Positions 46,571 to 59,425 of a DNA stretch of 64,000 nucleotides are shown piece by piece; the stretch's first letter is position 1; every line of letters begins with the position of its first letter. The stretch is from Eonycteris spelaea (lineage: Eukaryota; Chordata; Mammalia; Chiroptera; Pteropodidae). Both the position numbers and the translations under genes were made by a program. The stretch spans positions 5,084,001 through 5,148,000 of the forward strand of contig PUFA01000084.1 in the NCBI GenBank assembly GCA_003508835.1, read 5' to 3'. Under the pieces are notes generated by a model that did no database searches, was not told the DNA's origin, and worked only from the letters and a program-made list of their open reading frames with translations.

Positions 46571-46725
46571 AGTTTATAAATAAAAGATCTGGATTTAAGT
46601 TTCTGCACTATCACCTATTAACTGTGCAGTGTTGGGCAGCGGGTGCTCTTAGGCTCAGTTTGCTAATCTGTCAATTAGAGGTAATCATATAAAAAAGCGC
46701 TATGAAATTAAAATTATCTCTTTTT
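46571..46725 (+). mobile_element. MIR SINE, sense
   Basis: 'tgcactatcacctattaact', 'taggctcagtttgctaatct' and 'gtcaattagaggtaatcata' match the MIR body. Confidence 0.7.
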
Positions 46726-47941
46726 CTTCTTCTCCTGTATTGTCATCATTGTAATTCTCCTCTAAAACCATGTAATAAAATGTTTACCATGGTCTACTGT
46801 GTAGATCCTTCTTTTTCTACCACTTTTATTACTTGCTTTTGCTCTCACAAATATAGTGTGCAGTTTGAATAGAGCATTACACTATCTAAAAAGAAGAATT
46901 TAAGAAACACTTTCTAACCTCATCATTACTAATATTTACTTTTGAATCATTTGTTCCTCAATAACATCTTTCTCTCATTTATAATAGAATTAATATTAAT
47001 AATTTATATAATGTATCAGTTTTATAGTGAACCATTTTAAATGTTGTGTTTTTAATGTTTTAATTGTTCATTCATTAGTTCATTCATTCAATGCAAATTT
47101 GCTAGCTAAGGACATAGCTATATTTACTTGCTACTTGATTATATAAATACCTTAATCTTCTGAGCTTATACCTATATCTTACTGAGCTTACAAAGTGTTA
47201 GGAGACCAGTGTCTTTAAAAACAATTAAAATACAAATAAAAATGACTATTATTTACTAATAATGATTAGTGCATTTATCCTGGGTTAAAAATAATAATAA
47301 TTGATATTTGCTGTTTCCAGAAAGATAATTCCTTCAGTAGTTCCTGCTTCGAACATGTAATATTTAATGATGAATATCTACATGTATTATTCTTACAATC
47401 TGGAGAGTCTTTAAGGGAATTTATTAAAATAATTTCTAATTTTCTAAATTTATGCATTTTATGTATTTAGGGTAAAAATGCATGAACAGATCTTTCATTC
47501 CTCAAAATATATTTTCTTTAAAATATTTGAACTTTTTACACTGCTTTTTATTCTCATTTTTTCATTAAGAACATCAAAACAAGATTGTATGATAGGTCAT
47601 GACTTTTTAAAGATAAAAAATGTAAATGAGTTAGGGTCTTCCATATTATAAGATTTAAGTAAGTGTAGATACATGATGATATATACAGAAAAAACAAGTA
47701 AACTGAGAATTAGCTGCAAATCTTGCTTTAATAATGTCTTAAGTTTATGTAGCAAATAGACAGCTGAGTTCATAATTAAGAAATGGTTAATTTTGGATAT
47801 TTGGAGACAGTTCAGACATAATTTATAATCATGCTAGTCTGATGCCTTAAGCCAAGCAATGTATACTTATTAGAGTCTTTGCCAGTGTTGGGATAGACTA
47901 TACTCTAAGCCAAAAGAATATTGGTTTGTTCACCTGTAAAT
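46726..47941. other. Unique AT-rich DNA
   Basis: Nothing recognised over about 1.2 kb. Confidence 0.4.
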
Positions 47942-48175
47942 TTGTCATTTGTACCAGAGAGAAGAGGAGAGGGGAAAGGAAAAAAGGGGTAAAGAGAGTC
48001 AAATATTTGGTGACAGAAGGAAATTAAACTTTAGGTGGTGAACACACAATGCAATATACATATTATTGAATTGTACACTTGAAACCTATTTGATTTTATT
48101 AACCAATGTCACCCCAATAATTTAATTTAAAAAAAGAAAATTAAAATATGGAGAGCTTAAAAAAATTGTCATTTG
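47942..48175 (+). mobile_element. 5'-truncated bat-type LINE-1 with target-site duplication
   Basis: The sense strand of the same L1 3' UTR seen at 16.6 kb: 'ggtggtgaacacacaatgca', 'gaattgtacacttgaaacct' and 'ttaaccaatgtcaccccaat', ending in an A-rich tail. TTGTCATTTG flanks it exactly at 47942-47951 and 48166-48175, a 10-bp target duplication. Only about 214 bp of L1 remain, so it was severely 5'-truncated at insertion. Confidence 0.88.
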
Positions 48176-48425
48176 ATATTTTATTTATGTTTCCATTCAT
48201 CAAAAATAAGTATACTTACTGTCTGACTCCAATTCTTCAACAGCATAATTTTCATTTGATGACTGACTTAAATTACATTTCATTGAGTTAGTTTAAGAAT
48301 AACTTTGCTATTGATCATGTGCCATCATAAAATATTTATTAGTTACTTATGTCAACATGGCACTTGAGATTTTAAAAAATGTAAATCTCATAATTTTCTT
48401 TAAAAAAAATGACCAATAGCTGTTG

Positions 48426-48815
48426 TTTTAAGCATTTTATTTTATCATTAGTTTCAAGTATACGGTACATTGGTTACACATTTATATAGTTTATGAAACG
48501 GTCCCCCTGATTACTCTATCACCTATCTGGCTGTACACATAGCTTTTACATTACTGCTGACCACATTCCCTACGCCATGCTCCCCATCCCCATGACCATC
48601 TCTCAACTACTAATTTGTATTTTTTTAAATCTTTCACCCCTTTCTCCCAGCCCCTTAATTCCCCTCCGTTCCGCCAGTCACCAGATTGTCCTCTGTATTT
48701 GTGAGTCTGGTTTTGATTAGTTTGTTCTTTTTTGTTCCTTATTTCCGCATATAAGTGAAATCACATGGTACTTATCTCTGTCCGACTTATTTCACTTAGC
48801 ATAATAACCAACACC
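48426..48815 (-). mobile_element. LINE-1 3' UTR and end of ORF2 region, minus strand
   Basis: Antisense L1 tail: 'gtttcaagtatacggtacat', 'tatcacctatctggctgtac', 'tccccatccccatgaccatc' and 'cgcatataagtgaaatcaca'. 5'-truncated at about 48815, just after the 'acttagcataata' block. A 3' UTR subtype different from the one at 16.6 kb. Confidence 0.75.
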
Positions 48816-49077
48816 TGTTTAAGACCAGTTTCTGGCTTTCTTCGAAGTATGGGATTCGAAGAGGTTGTGCCACTTTTGGATGATACCTATTTATGGGATA
48901 TAAGAAGGAACTCCAAGTACAGAGCACTATATTCCTTTTAAGGTTGACTTCCTGCTATTAGCAGCTATCACTACAACTTCCCAGTAAGTTTTCTCATTGA
49001 TCTCTCTTGGTCTAGCAAATAGGGACTTCGAGGTCATTATTTCCACTTAGATAACTGCTGGAGAGCACAGAGAGGTT

Positions 49078-49513
49078 TTAGTTTCTTCGGGGCGCAGTAA
49101 CAAGACATCACTAAGTGGGTGGCTTAAAAAAACAAAATTTTATTCTCTCAAAGTTCTGCAGGCTAGAAGTCCAAAATCAAGGTACATTACGGCCACAATT
49201 CCTCTGAAGACGCTAGGCGAGAATTTTTCTTGCCTCTTCCATTTTCTGGTGGCTCCAGGTGTTCTTGGCTTTTGGCAGTGTAACCTCACACTCTGCCTCC
49301 ATTTACATGGTCTTCCCTCTGTGTGTGTCTGTTTTCTCCTCTTCTTATAAGAACACCAGTCATCGGATTTAGGGCCCACCTCAAATCCAACATGATTTCA
49401 TCTCAAGATCCTTAACTGGTAACATTTGCAAAGACCCCATTTCTCAGTAGTGTTACCTTCTGAGGTCCTAGGTAGACATGAAATTTTAGAGGATACTATT
49501 TAACCTACTATAG
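49078..49513 (-). mobile_element. MLT1-type solo LTR (ERVL-MaLR), minus strand
   Basis: Same family and orientation as 42618-43013 but better preserved: 'taagtgggtggcttaaaaaa', 'ctgcaggctagaagtccaaa', 'ttctggtggctccaggtgtt', 'ataagaacaccagtcatcgg' and 'atttgcaaagaccccatttc'. A 79-codon minus-strand frame lies within it by chance. No internal retroviral sequence. Confidence 0.8.
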
Positions 49514-52500
49514 AGAGTAACTTTATTTTACTGTAAAGTATCTATGGAAGGCTTATATACAAGCTCATTTGTTAATCCTTTCTCCTATCTGTAGTTGACA
49601 AAATTTATCTTAAGCATTTATAGAATACTTGTTGCCTTCTCACCTTGGTATTTCTTATGGATTTAATTACATTATGAGTCATTCTCTTTCATACTCTTTT
49701 AAACTACTGAAACTTCTCTTGGACTTGAGGCAAAAAGTAGGTAATCAATGGGGTTACACTTACTCCACAGATATAGATAGCACAAAATTTAAAACTGACA
49801 TTGGTATCATTCAGCTTTTTCTTGTGAATCGTCGGTTGCTTGAGATAACCAAATATTACTTTTATAGCCCATAGTACCTTCAAATAATTTTATTCATGAC
49901 CTAAATAATGAATTACAGGACTTTTTGATGGTGATCTTCAGATACTATAAGCCAAGTATGCACTTGAAATATAGTGTCATAAAGTAACATAAGCATTGTG
50001 CTAGATGATTGCTTGTTGAAACCATGAGATAATTTTTCTATATTTAATATAGGCAGGGTAGGGTCTTTTTTAGAGAATTATAAATCTGGATATATATAAA
50101 AATACATATCCATTAAGCGAGCACTGGAAGTCATGAGTATCCAGGACCAGATTGAAAAAGCAAAGCTCAGCTCAGAATGGTCAGTTTCTAACTTTATGGA
50201 GCCAGTAAGTTTCTGAGACAGAATTTAAACTCAGCTCTGCCCAACTGAAAAACCTGTATTCTTTTTCCAATGTTTTCAGAAAGCTGTCGAAAATGCTTTT
50301 TTCTTATAAATAAGGAACAGACTACTGTTAGAATGAAGGTGGACAGAGGGAGCAGAGTGAAGTAGAGCCATCCCTAAAAGAATTGGAATAGACTTGGAAG
50401 CACTTGTTGGTCCTTTCCACCTCATGATTATGGGATATTACAGGTGTGTTTCTTTAAGACTACTCAATATACCAACAACTTTAATTTTTAAAATAGGTAA
50501 TTAGTAGAGTAATTAAATGAATTATGACAGGTCTTATCTACTAAACAGTTCCTTAAACTTGCAGCTCTTCTGGTGTACTTCGGTTCTGATAATACAGAAT
50601 TAATTGTATGCTCACAGGACAGAAAAATTTAGAAGTAAGAATTCTGAGGAAATAATGCTTGAACTATGAGCTGAATAATATGAAAGAGCCAGTCAAAGGA
50701 AGATCTGGAGTACAAGAAATTCAATCTCTATATTTTTACAGGTTGCTCACAGTTTTGTCCACTAGGTATGCATGTATTAGAATAGAAAGGTGAGGGGAAG
50801 CATGCTGTATTTTTTTTAGCTATTAACAATATACAGTTAGGAGGTCCGCTCCACTTGACCCTCCTCTTTATCCTGGTAGTAAACACGGTAATAGTAAGCA
50901 TTAGGAATGGATTAAAGATCCTTAGCTGTGTCTCTCTACAAATTTATAGACTTGTTATTTGTGAAAGCCAGCTATTTTGGCCACATAGAGAGTGACTGAA
51001 TTCATTGCTACTCTTAGCTGTCCTTATCAATTCTATTGCCTACTCCATGCCAAGGACTGGTAGAGAAGCCACAGGGATTCTTGAACCATCATTTATCTCT
51101 TTGGAAAATTATCTTTTCTAGGGGTACTATCTTCCCTTTTCCTTTTTTCTGTATATCAAGACTGTAAATGAAAATGGAAGGTCAACCGGATGATCCTTAG
51201 ATTTTTGTTTTTAAGTATTAGTCTTATAGTAGGCCACAGTTTAATATTGAGCTTTTTTAGGAATATGTAGTTATATTTCCATTTGAATTGAGCTGAGGAA
51301 ATCTGTTCTTCTCATCTCTACTTTCATTCTGCAGCAGATATTTCTCCAAATGCTTCATTCAAAATTAAATTGTTTATCCATAACTAGACAAGGACATGTG
51401 GTGGTAAATTATTGAAATTGATGAGATTTGATTGAATTTTCCTGAGTTTAATGTGTCTAATCAACATTGCACTCACGGCATTATTATTTTTCTATTGCTT
51501 GCCGCTATAACAGATGATAGTATTACTATGACCTAGGCTGATACTATATGAAAAAATGCACAAGAAAGTAGATGATCCACAGTAAGCATTTGAAAAACAG
51601 AGACAAATAACATTTTCAGGAATGATTATGTTTTTAGATGAGAGGGTTTAAAAAAATTTTTTTCACTAGAGCAATCTAGAGTAAATCACTGGAGTAAATC
51701 TCTCAGTATAATTTTTGATAGGCTTTACCTACATTTTAATTTATAAACCAGATTATGGGGCGATTGATAACAAACACTGTTATCAGTTATACCATTGAAT
51801 CTTACCAAGGAATTTTTAATGGTTCTGTTCTTATCATAATAATGGGAACCAGAAATGGAACAAAGAACTACTTTCTTTCTGAGGAATACCACAGTGTGCA
51901 ATTTACTCTGTGTAACTTAGGTGATCATATAATTTGCCATCCAAACCGTAACTGAGAGATTTTGCTTTTAAAGACAACTATCCAAGTGACAAGAATATTA
52001 AGTCACAATGAAAGGAGGTCATTATCGGACTGAAGCCTCAAGTACCATAGATTAAAAGATACAGAGTACTTCTTATAACTTGTGAGCATGTACTATAATG
52101 TTATAGAGTATCAGAAACTTGTAAAGAGTACTTGTCGCAATATATACCTGAATTATAAACCATTTTTGACATTTTATTCTATACAAGTTGTATATTTGAA
52201 AGCACATATCAAGAATAGATTCAAGAAAACTCCTGGGCCAAGGCTAGAATTTGGCAGTGAGTATATAAGAAATACATTTCTGATCAATATTATTTGGCAT
52301 ATTTCAATACTTTGGCAGAACTAAACAGTTGAGAACCAGAAGCACTATTAGTACAGTAAGTATAGTATTTAAGATGATATTTAGTTTATTCATTTTTTCA
52401 AAATTTTCAGTGTATACTTTGTTTTCTATTGTCATGATGACATTACTACAGTCTGTCTACAAAGTACCAAAAGCTATTTGTTAATTGTAGTAGCTGTACA

Positions 52501-52754
52501 TGTTCTCAATAGATATTTAAGTCTCAAACATATTTTACCATTATTCTGTATTGGATTATTAAGTGTGAAAGTATAAGCCATTAGAACTATAAGATAATTT
52601 ACATGTGATCTTTTAAGTGTAATTAAGTTATTTTACAGATGGAGAAATGGAAATTGGTTAGGTCTAGACAAGTGCAGAGTAAGAAATTGAGCAATGCAGT
52701 GCTCTTCCATGTAGTGTACTTTTCACCATTTAGTACTACACGGAACACTTTTTT
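49514..52754. other. Mostly unique DNA with two MIR scraps
   Basis: About 50140-50270 ('agacagaatttaaactcagc') and 52570-52720 ('ttacagatggagaaatggaa') look like antisense MIR. The remaining 3 kb shows no gene and no other recognisable repeat. Open frames of 66-81 codons carry no motif. Confidence 0.4.
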
Positions 52755-53560
52755 TTTTGGCAATTTTTATTTTTGAAATGCATGCACATGATAAAAAAAA
52801 GTTTAAAAACAAAATGGTACACAAGGATAAACAGATTCAAGTGTATTCATATACAGAAATGTGCCTATTAAATGCACTTTAAAAACAGAGAGGGAGTCAT
52901 ACTGTTCAATTTTGTTTTTGTATTTTTTATTGTAATACTATATCTTAGAGATTTTATAATATTTATCATGATACATTTTGCTGTGTCATCTTTTTATTGC
53001 TGCCTAATATTTCCATTTTATGGATGTAACAATATGTATTTACTACCTAATTTATAGATATTTGGTTATTTCCAATTTGTTTTCTATTCAAAAATATTGC
53101 AATAAATAGCCTTCTAAATATATCTTGTGCTTATTTAAATATACATTAATATAATTTCCTAGATATATTTATATAATTAAAATTTTGATAGCTATTAAAA
53201 CTTTTCCTTCAAAAACATTCTTCTAATATATTACAATCTACCAATCTTCTGAGAATTCCTGCTTTCCCACAGCCTCACCAGTTAAAAATGGGTTTTAACA
53301 ATTTTTTTCTAATCTGAAAAGTGAAAATGATATTTTTTCATTGTTTCGAATTGCAATTCTTTATTTATGAGTTAGATTAAATGACATTTAAAAATTTTAC
53401 AGGCCATTTGTATTTATTTTTCTGTGAAGTGGCTGTAAATACTTTTTCATTTTTTTCTAAAGTTTTTTTCACAAGTCTTTTAATTTGTGTAACCTCTTTG
53501 CGTATTATGAAAAAAATAACATTTTTTGTATAACAAGTGTTAAAATATCTCTTACTTTAA
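52755..53560 (-). mobile_element. Old LINE-1 3' end, minus strand
   Basis: Antisense text of an ancient L1 tail: 'tttttattgctgcctaatat', 'ccattttatggatgtaacaa', 'aaaaatattgcaataaatag', 'ttgtttcgaattgcaattct' and 'ggccatttgtatttattttt'. No frame left. Confidence 0.65.
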
Positions 53561-54530
53561 AATTTTTTTAACTTTTACTGTGATCTTTTATGTAGTTGCA
53601 TGAATCAATCATTTCTTTTATGATATGGAAAACTCATATCAAAAGAATTAGCCATATTTTCTTCTAGTACATTTGTGATTTAATTTTTGAATATTTATAC
53701 CTGTAATTCAACAAAAAATTATTTGCATATACCATATATATATTTATTAGCACTTATTTATGAAATGACAAAGAACAATTTTATTTTATCATTTGAAATA
53801 AAAGAATCACTCTTTTTAATCCCATGAACTCCTTAGAAAGGCAGAGATCAGCACTAATGTAAAAAAAAAAAAGTGCTAGAATGAGAACTGAAATGTCAAA
53901 ATTGACGTATTTTTCTTTATCAATCAATGATGTCTGTTGTTTATGAATAGAAAAATTCCAAGAAACTTTTTCACTTATGAGAATAAATTATTATATTTTA
54001 CTAATCTAAGCAATGATTAAATCAGTGAAAGCATCATAGAATAAATCAAACCCCTAGCGAGATACTTTTAACTTCAATTCCAGTTCATATGCTAATGTCT
54101 TAATTTTAGTTACTTAAGAGAAGCTCTTACTTATCAGTAAGACCCTATAACTGTACAAATAAAGTCAAAATGTGAACATCGTAATTTAAGCAGGATGCAG
54201 TAGCCAGGTGATGAACAGATATATTTGTACCTTGAAAAGTTCACTTCAAGTCATCATCATTACTAAAAAGCAATTACTTTGTATGCTTTTACTAAGCTTA
54301 AAAAGCAGCTTGGAGACTCTAAGGGTTCTCATGACTGACATCTTTGTAAGGTTTGTAAATATGTAAATGATCCGTTCAGTTACAAAACTTGAATATTTAG
54401 CAATAAAAGAACATTATTGAGTTTAACATTTATTATATTATGACTTGAATTGATAAGGAGAAAAGTAAAGACAGGTTAAATGTGAAGAAATTTAAGTGGG
54501 GAAGAGGAATCAGTAAATGTAATTTAACTT
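53561..54530. other. Unique AT-rich DNA
   Basis: No gene or confident repeat recognised. A-tract of 12 at about 53861. Confidence 0.4.
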
Positions 54531-55150
54531 TTTCCTTTATACCCTTTATTTTTAATAGGATATTTATTTTTCTACCATAAAAGTAATACACCATCATGGT
54601 AAAACTATTTAGAAAGCACAAAAATGCAGAAAGAAGGCAATAAAATTACCCTTGATATTACTATTACCACTCAGAAAAGAGTCATCAACGCTATGATGTG
54701 TGTATGTATGTGTACATGCAACATAGGATTATACTCTATGCATGACTGACTGTGGATTCTGATTTTTCAAATAGCAATTTATTAAGAACATTTTTCTGTG
54801 GCATGATTTTTTTATTGATTATATAGTATTCCATAAAATGAATGTGTTATAATAATTTAGCCAATCTGTTATTCTTGGACATGTAAGTTGCTTCCAGTTT
54901 TTCTCTATTAAAAATAATTTATGATGAATCTCATTGTTCACACATTTTTAGGAACATCCCTGATTATGTCCGTAAGATAAAATACTATACATAGAATAGT
55001 TGAGTCAAAGATAAATTCATTTTTCAAGCTTCTGATGCATTTAGCTATAGTACTACACATTACTGGGCCTTTACCAGCAGTCTCTCAAAGTGTCTGTTTG
55101 CTCATATCCTCATCAATTCTTGGTATCTAACATTATATGGCTCAAAGAAA
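54531..55150 (-). mobile_element. Old LINE-1 3' end, minus strand
   Basis: Antisense ancient L1: 'ctaccataaaagtaatacac', 'ttttctgtggcatgattttt', 'tggacatgtaagttgcttcc', 'atagttgagtcaaagataaa' and 'ggcctttaccagcagtctct'. Confidence 0.65.
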
Positions 55151-55660
55151 CTCTGTCGTGGTCTAGGAAGGATGAGCACAAAGAGTGGGAAGAGGTCAAG
55201 CATTAGTAATGATGTTTTTGTCTAAGAGATCTTACAGGCTGCCGCACACTATGGGGATCAGTTTTCTCCAAAGCAAGCTTTCGTTTTCAGAGGCGGCTCA
55301 GACTCTGGGTGTTAAGTTGGCACAATTGAAATATCCCTATTTGCTTTGAGGCACTGGCCTGACCCTTCAGGAATACTCCATTGAGACCACTTACTCATAC
55401 TAATCATTGCACACAGAAAATACATAAAAGATTTATATTCATCACTCAATATATTTTGCTGCTCAAGTGTCATGAAACATTCAGGGTATATTAACTGGCA
55501 AATGCACACCTGGAGTATGTTACTTCACTTTAGAAACTGCTAATTTAAAAAAATCAAATATTTAATTTTGAGGAAAAAAAATCAGTTTTGGATTTTGAGC
55601 ATATATATCATCTTTCATTTTGGCCCAATTAACCCAGCAGGTGTGTGCAAATTAGGTCAC
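55151..55660. other. Unique DNA
   Basis: A block at 55220-55330 with CpGs ('ctgccgcacacta', 'agaggcggctcagac') and no repeat signature. Otherwise nothing recognised. Confidence 0.35.
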
Positions 55661-55666
55661 TACTTT

Positions 55667-55680
55667 GTCACCGTGGTAAC
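55667..55680. promoter_or_regulatory. RFX X-box motif
   Basis: GTCACCGTGGTAAC fits the consensus GTNRCC-N2-RGYAAC in both half-sites. Seen as sequence; binding is inferred. Confidence 0.6.
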
Positions 55681-55689
55681 ATGCTTTGG

Positions 55690-55722
55690 GGAGGTGGATC
55701 TTAACCACCTCCAGCACAGGTG
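55690..55722. promoter_or_regulatory. 8-bp inverted repeat followed by CAGGTG E-box
   Basis: GGAGGTGG (55690-55697) and CCACCTCC (55705-55712) are exact reverse complements with a 7-nt loop. The E-box CAGGTG is at 55717-55722. It sits 9 bp right of the X-box. Could be a dimeric protein site rather than an RNA structure. Confidence 0.5.
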
Positions 55723-55770
55723 ATGTTGGCTGAGTTAGTTTTAAGAGATGCTTTACAAACAAACGAGGCA

Positions 55771-56959
55771 GAATTTAATATGTTAGAGTGTAGAATATAG
55801 GTCTGATACCAGAGACCAACAGATTATAGTCTATGACCTGAAAATAAGTGCAGAACCACCTCAAATTTATATTAACAAGAGAGATCTAATGAGCCTTAGA
55901 AATAGAACTTTCGTGTAAAATTTATAATCTCTGAAAGGACGATAAAACTTAGAATCGTTCATGAGGCGATTATCTCATTCCCTCATTGAACAAGGAGTTT
56001 GGGGGTTGGGGTCAGGTTACCTGGAATTTAAGGATGTTTTTAGAGCTAAACTGTGCTTTCAGAGGGTCACCTTCTTCCTGTCTACTCATTCTAGTAATTA
56101 GAATCTAGCTAATCCAAAGGTTTTTAAAAATACAGTGTCTAATCATTTCTTTTAAGCGCTATTTTTGATCATTATTCATAATTGCTTATGGGTTAAGAAG
56201 TTGGCAGACTTGGTCTATGCCAGCACTCTAGCTTTAATACAAGTCTCTAACTCAGGCTTCTTCTCACCAGGTGGAAAATCAGACATGTTTCAAGATCGCT
56301 GGTAGAGACTGTACAATCTGTTTGGCTGCTGCAGGTTCCAAATCATGTGGGCATTCTGCAGCCCCACAGAGTTGTAGAATTTCCTCACTTATCACTGACA
56401 AGTTCACACCTCTTTTGGTCATTAAAATTATAAATCTGAATTATTGGATGAGGAAAACAGGCCAAATTAATGATATTAAATATATTTCTAAGGAAGCACA
56501 TCTCCCATGACCACTTTCAGCATCCAGTCACAGACGATATTTGCATCAGTCCTGTGGGGCCAATTCATATGTGGTTCTATGTTTTTTATTTTGTCCCAGT
56601 TTCCCACCTTATATTTGTATCATTTGTTATAATTTTGAAGCATTTTTGTATATCATATTTCATTTTTGTGATATTTTACACATGGCATTTCAGAAACTTG
56701 AATCCCTCTATTGTTTATTTTCAGTTGGTTATGACCACAGCTTTATTACTCATTTCGTATGTTTTCAGTACTTAATATTTACAAAACACTGAACAAACTC
56801 TTCAAGATTGCTTTCCATAATCTCTCCCTCCACGTGTCCATGTGTCAAGGATGAGAGGTACAGAGAAGAGTCATAGTGACTTATCCTGTGTCACAGATCG
56901 TGTGAATTCACTTTTTATAGGAGAATCAAGGTCCTCTGGCTGGTTTGCAGGATTTTTTT
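55771..56959. other. Unique DNA
   Basis: Open frames of 79-101 codons (56271-56792) overlap each other without a protein motif. No repeat recognised. Confidence 0.4.
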
Positions 56960-57010
56960 GTTTGTTGTTGTTGTTGTTGTTGTTTGTTTGTTTGTTTGTT
57001 TGTTGTTTGT
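56960..57010. repeat. (GTT)n/(GTTT)n simple repeat
   Basis: A run of TTG units passing into TTTG units. Confidence 0.95.
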
Positions 57011-57960
57011 AAATCTTCTAAGAGTCTTCCAGGTTTCGAGACCTACCAATGCATAGCATTGCTAAGTGGAGAAACAATTGATGCAAAGTACTTTTTTACC
57101 TCTAAATTCTTTCACCACATACTCCCTCCCTATGTTCAAGTCTTCCTTCCCTATCTACTCCCTACAGGACACCGAAAACCATTTCTTTTGAAGAGCTGAT
57201 TCATAACATAAAGACTAGAAGTTTCAGTAAAATCTACTAATTTCCTACGGGTAAAGGTATGTGCATTGTTCACTGGAGAACAGTATGCCACATTCTACCC
57301 TGTCTGTTCTGGGGAACAAGGCAGGTGGCAGCACAAATTAGCATCAAAACAGAGCTTTATCAGAGTAGAACCCCAGGTTGTTTTATGAAACAAAAATATG
57401 TGAAGGGATTGAATCCATCAAATCTAATAAAGGAAATTGTAGTAGATTCAGGTAACTTGGATCCCTGAATTGTAGTAACCAAGCTGGAGAGGAAATGGGC
57501 AGTTAAACAAAATAGCACTGTATCTTTCTTTCATTGTTTGATGAAATAATTTTTGCCCCTTTTAACTGGTATGTTAAAAAAAAAAAAACAGAGCTTGGTA
57601 TATCTGAAACAAAGAGCTTATGCAGTCACCAAGCTGGTTGGTTTTTATACCTTCCTTTACTGAGTATTGTCCTTCAGTACAATACAGAGCCATTTCTTTG
57701 TTCTCACAAGCTAGCAGTTAAATTGTATGTAAATGTATGCAAATTAGATGCTGTCTAATAAAGAGAGTCATTAGATGGAAGAAATATTTAGTTTAGAAAA
57801 AAAAAGCAGGTGTATTGTGTAAAAGAAAATGTAAGGCTACAAAAAAGCCCAAACTTTTGTGGACAGTTACAGAAAAAATTATTAAAATAGATTTTTAAAA
57901 GACTTACGTCTTCCTGACCTTTCCTTTGTGCTTATATATATGTGTGTTTTTTTAAATATT
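57011..57960. other. Unique AT-rich DNA
   Basis: No gene or confident repeat. A-tract at about 57575-57588. Confidence 0.4.
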
Positions 57961-58240
57961 TACATATAAAACTAGAGGATTGGCTTCTTTCCCAGAATTA
58001 CTGGAAGCACCTTCACCAGGAACATTTGGACTTGAATAATATCCACAGCAGCATTTTCTTTCTTGAATTAAATGAATTGTAAAATGGGTGATTGGCCCAG
58101 GAACACTGCTTATTTGGGTTCCTTCCCTTTAGATCAATAGAGGCTTAGTGGTTCCATGTTGGGTACCTTGAAAATTGATCACCTTGGCTACTTTAAGGTA
58201 CCCTTTTCACACCACTTTGCCCAGCCTTCTTAAAAGTTAC
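57961..58240. other. Repeat-free block containing a 9-bp inverted repeat
   Basis: Non-repetitive sequence, possibly conserved. GGGTACCTT (58161-58169) and AAGGTACCC (58195-58203) are exact reverse complements separated by 25 nt. Confidence 0.4.
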
Positions 58241-58264
58241 AGTAGGCCCCTTAAAAGACGTGAA

Positions 58265-58420
58265 GACTATAAGCTCCTTGAGAGGAACCAACAGTTCCTT
58301 TTGAACTTGATCAATGCTGTATTAAACGTTTAGCACAGTGCATAGCACTTACTAGGCACTCACACTTATTTTTGTATGATTAAGTGAATGACTGAGTGGC
58401 TAAATAAATGAAACATAATT
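58265..58420 (+). mobile_element. LINE-2 3' end, sense
   Basis: 'gactataagctccttgagag', 'ttagcacagtgcatagcact' and 'tactaggcactcacactt' are the L2 3' terminus in order. Confidence 0.75.
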
Positions 58421-58604
58421 TCACATACATTAAACATTTTAAGGGTCAGTAAAGTGCTTATGGGTGTGTCAAATACTGTTTAGTCTCCAGCAAACAGTGA
58501 AGCGATTCCTCAGGTTTGTAGATAGCGGTTATATGCTAAGCCTACAGTGAAAAACTACTTTGCTGTCTAGTGTCCTCAAGTCAACTGTAACAAATGTGTT
58601 GAGT

Positions 58605-58960
58605 GCTCAGCCTGTGCAGCTATTCTAGAGTGAAGATGAACAGGCATAGTAGTTTTTCCCTAGGAGCTCCTAGTCTTCTAGAGGAATCAGACCTACACAC
58701 TTAATACATAGCAAATTGTACAAAGTAGAGTTGCAGATAAAATATTACGGGAGCATGAGAGAAATTCTTTTCTTAAGGAAAAGTGGAACTGAACTAAACC
58801 TTGAAGGTCATAAGGAGCAGATGGTTGGCTATGGTGGGGTGGAGAAAAGCAGAACTGCAGAATTCTCTAATTGGCAGTCCCAAATTAATAGAAATATACT
58901 AGAATTTCCTCTCTTACGAACTTCCAGCAATAGCTTGATTTTAATTTCTGTGGAAACATA
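58605..58960 (-). mobile_element. LINE-2 fragment, antisense
   Basis: 'cctaggagctcctagtcttc', 'tagaggaatcagacctacac' and 'aactaaaccttgaaggtcat' follow antisense L2. Tail-to-tail with the plus-strand L2 at 58265-58420. Confidence 0.6.
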
Positions 58961-59195
58961 AATGAGGGCTGTGATAGATACAATAATGACTAAAGTTAAA
59001 TTATAACTCTAAGTCAAAATTTTAATCACATTCAGCCATTGAATAGGAAATAAGGTAAAGTATGCAAAGGACTTTATAACTTTTCAGTTCTATGCCATTA
59101 AAAATATAAATTTTTATTATTCATAATGTGTAAGGTTATCTATGGTATGAAATAAAATTAAGGGGATGAAAGGTTTAGGGACCTAGAATGGGATA

Positions 59196-59425
59196 TCTCG
59201 TATATGTGTAGTGCCTTATGGTTTACAAAGTATCTTTCTAAATTACTATTTTATTTTCACAAGGACCCTTGAAGTTGCAGAACTGATATTATTATTTCCA
59301 CTTTACAGGTGAAGGAAGTGAAGTTCTGAGAAGTTAAATGACTTAGCCAAGTTCACACAGTAAATGTCAGAGTCTGGTTTTCTGGACAGTTTGTCTAATT
59401 CTTTCCATATACCTTATTATCATCC
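59196..59425 (-). mobile_element. MIR-type SINE, antisense
   Basis: 'acaaagtatctttctaaatt', 'ccactttacaggtgaaggaa', 'aaatgacttagccaagttca' and 'cacagtaaatgtcagagtct' follow the antisense MIR well. Confidence 0.75.

Noticed and set aside
49140..49379. 79-codon minus-strand frame
   Set aside because: Entirely inside the MLT1 LTR, in its own sense direction. LTR sequence, not a protein.
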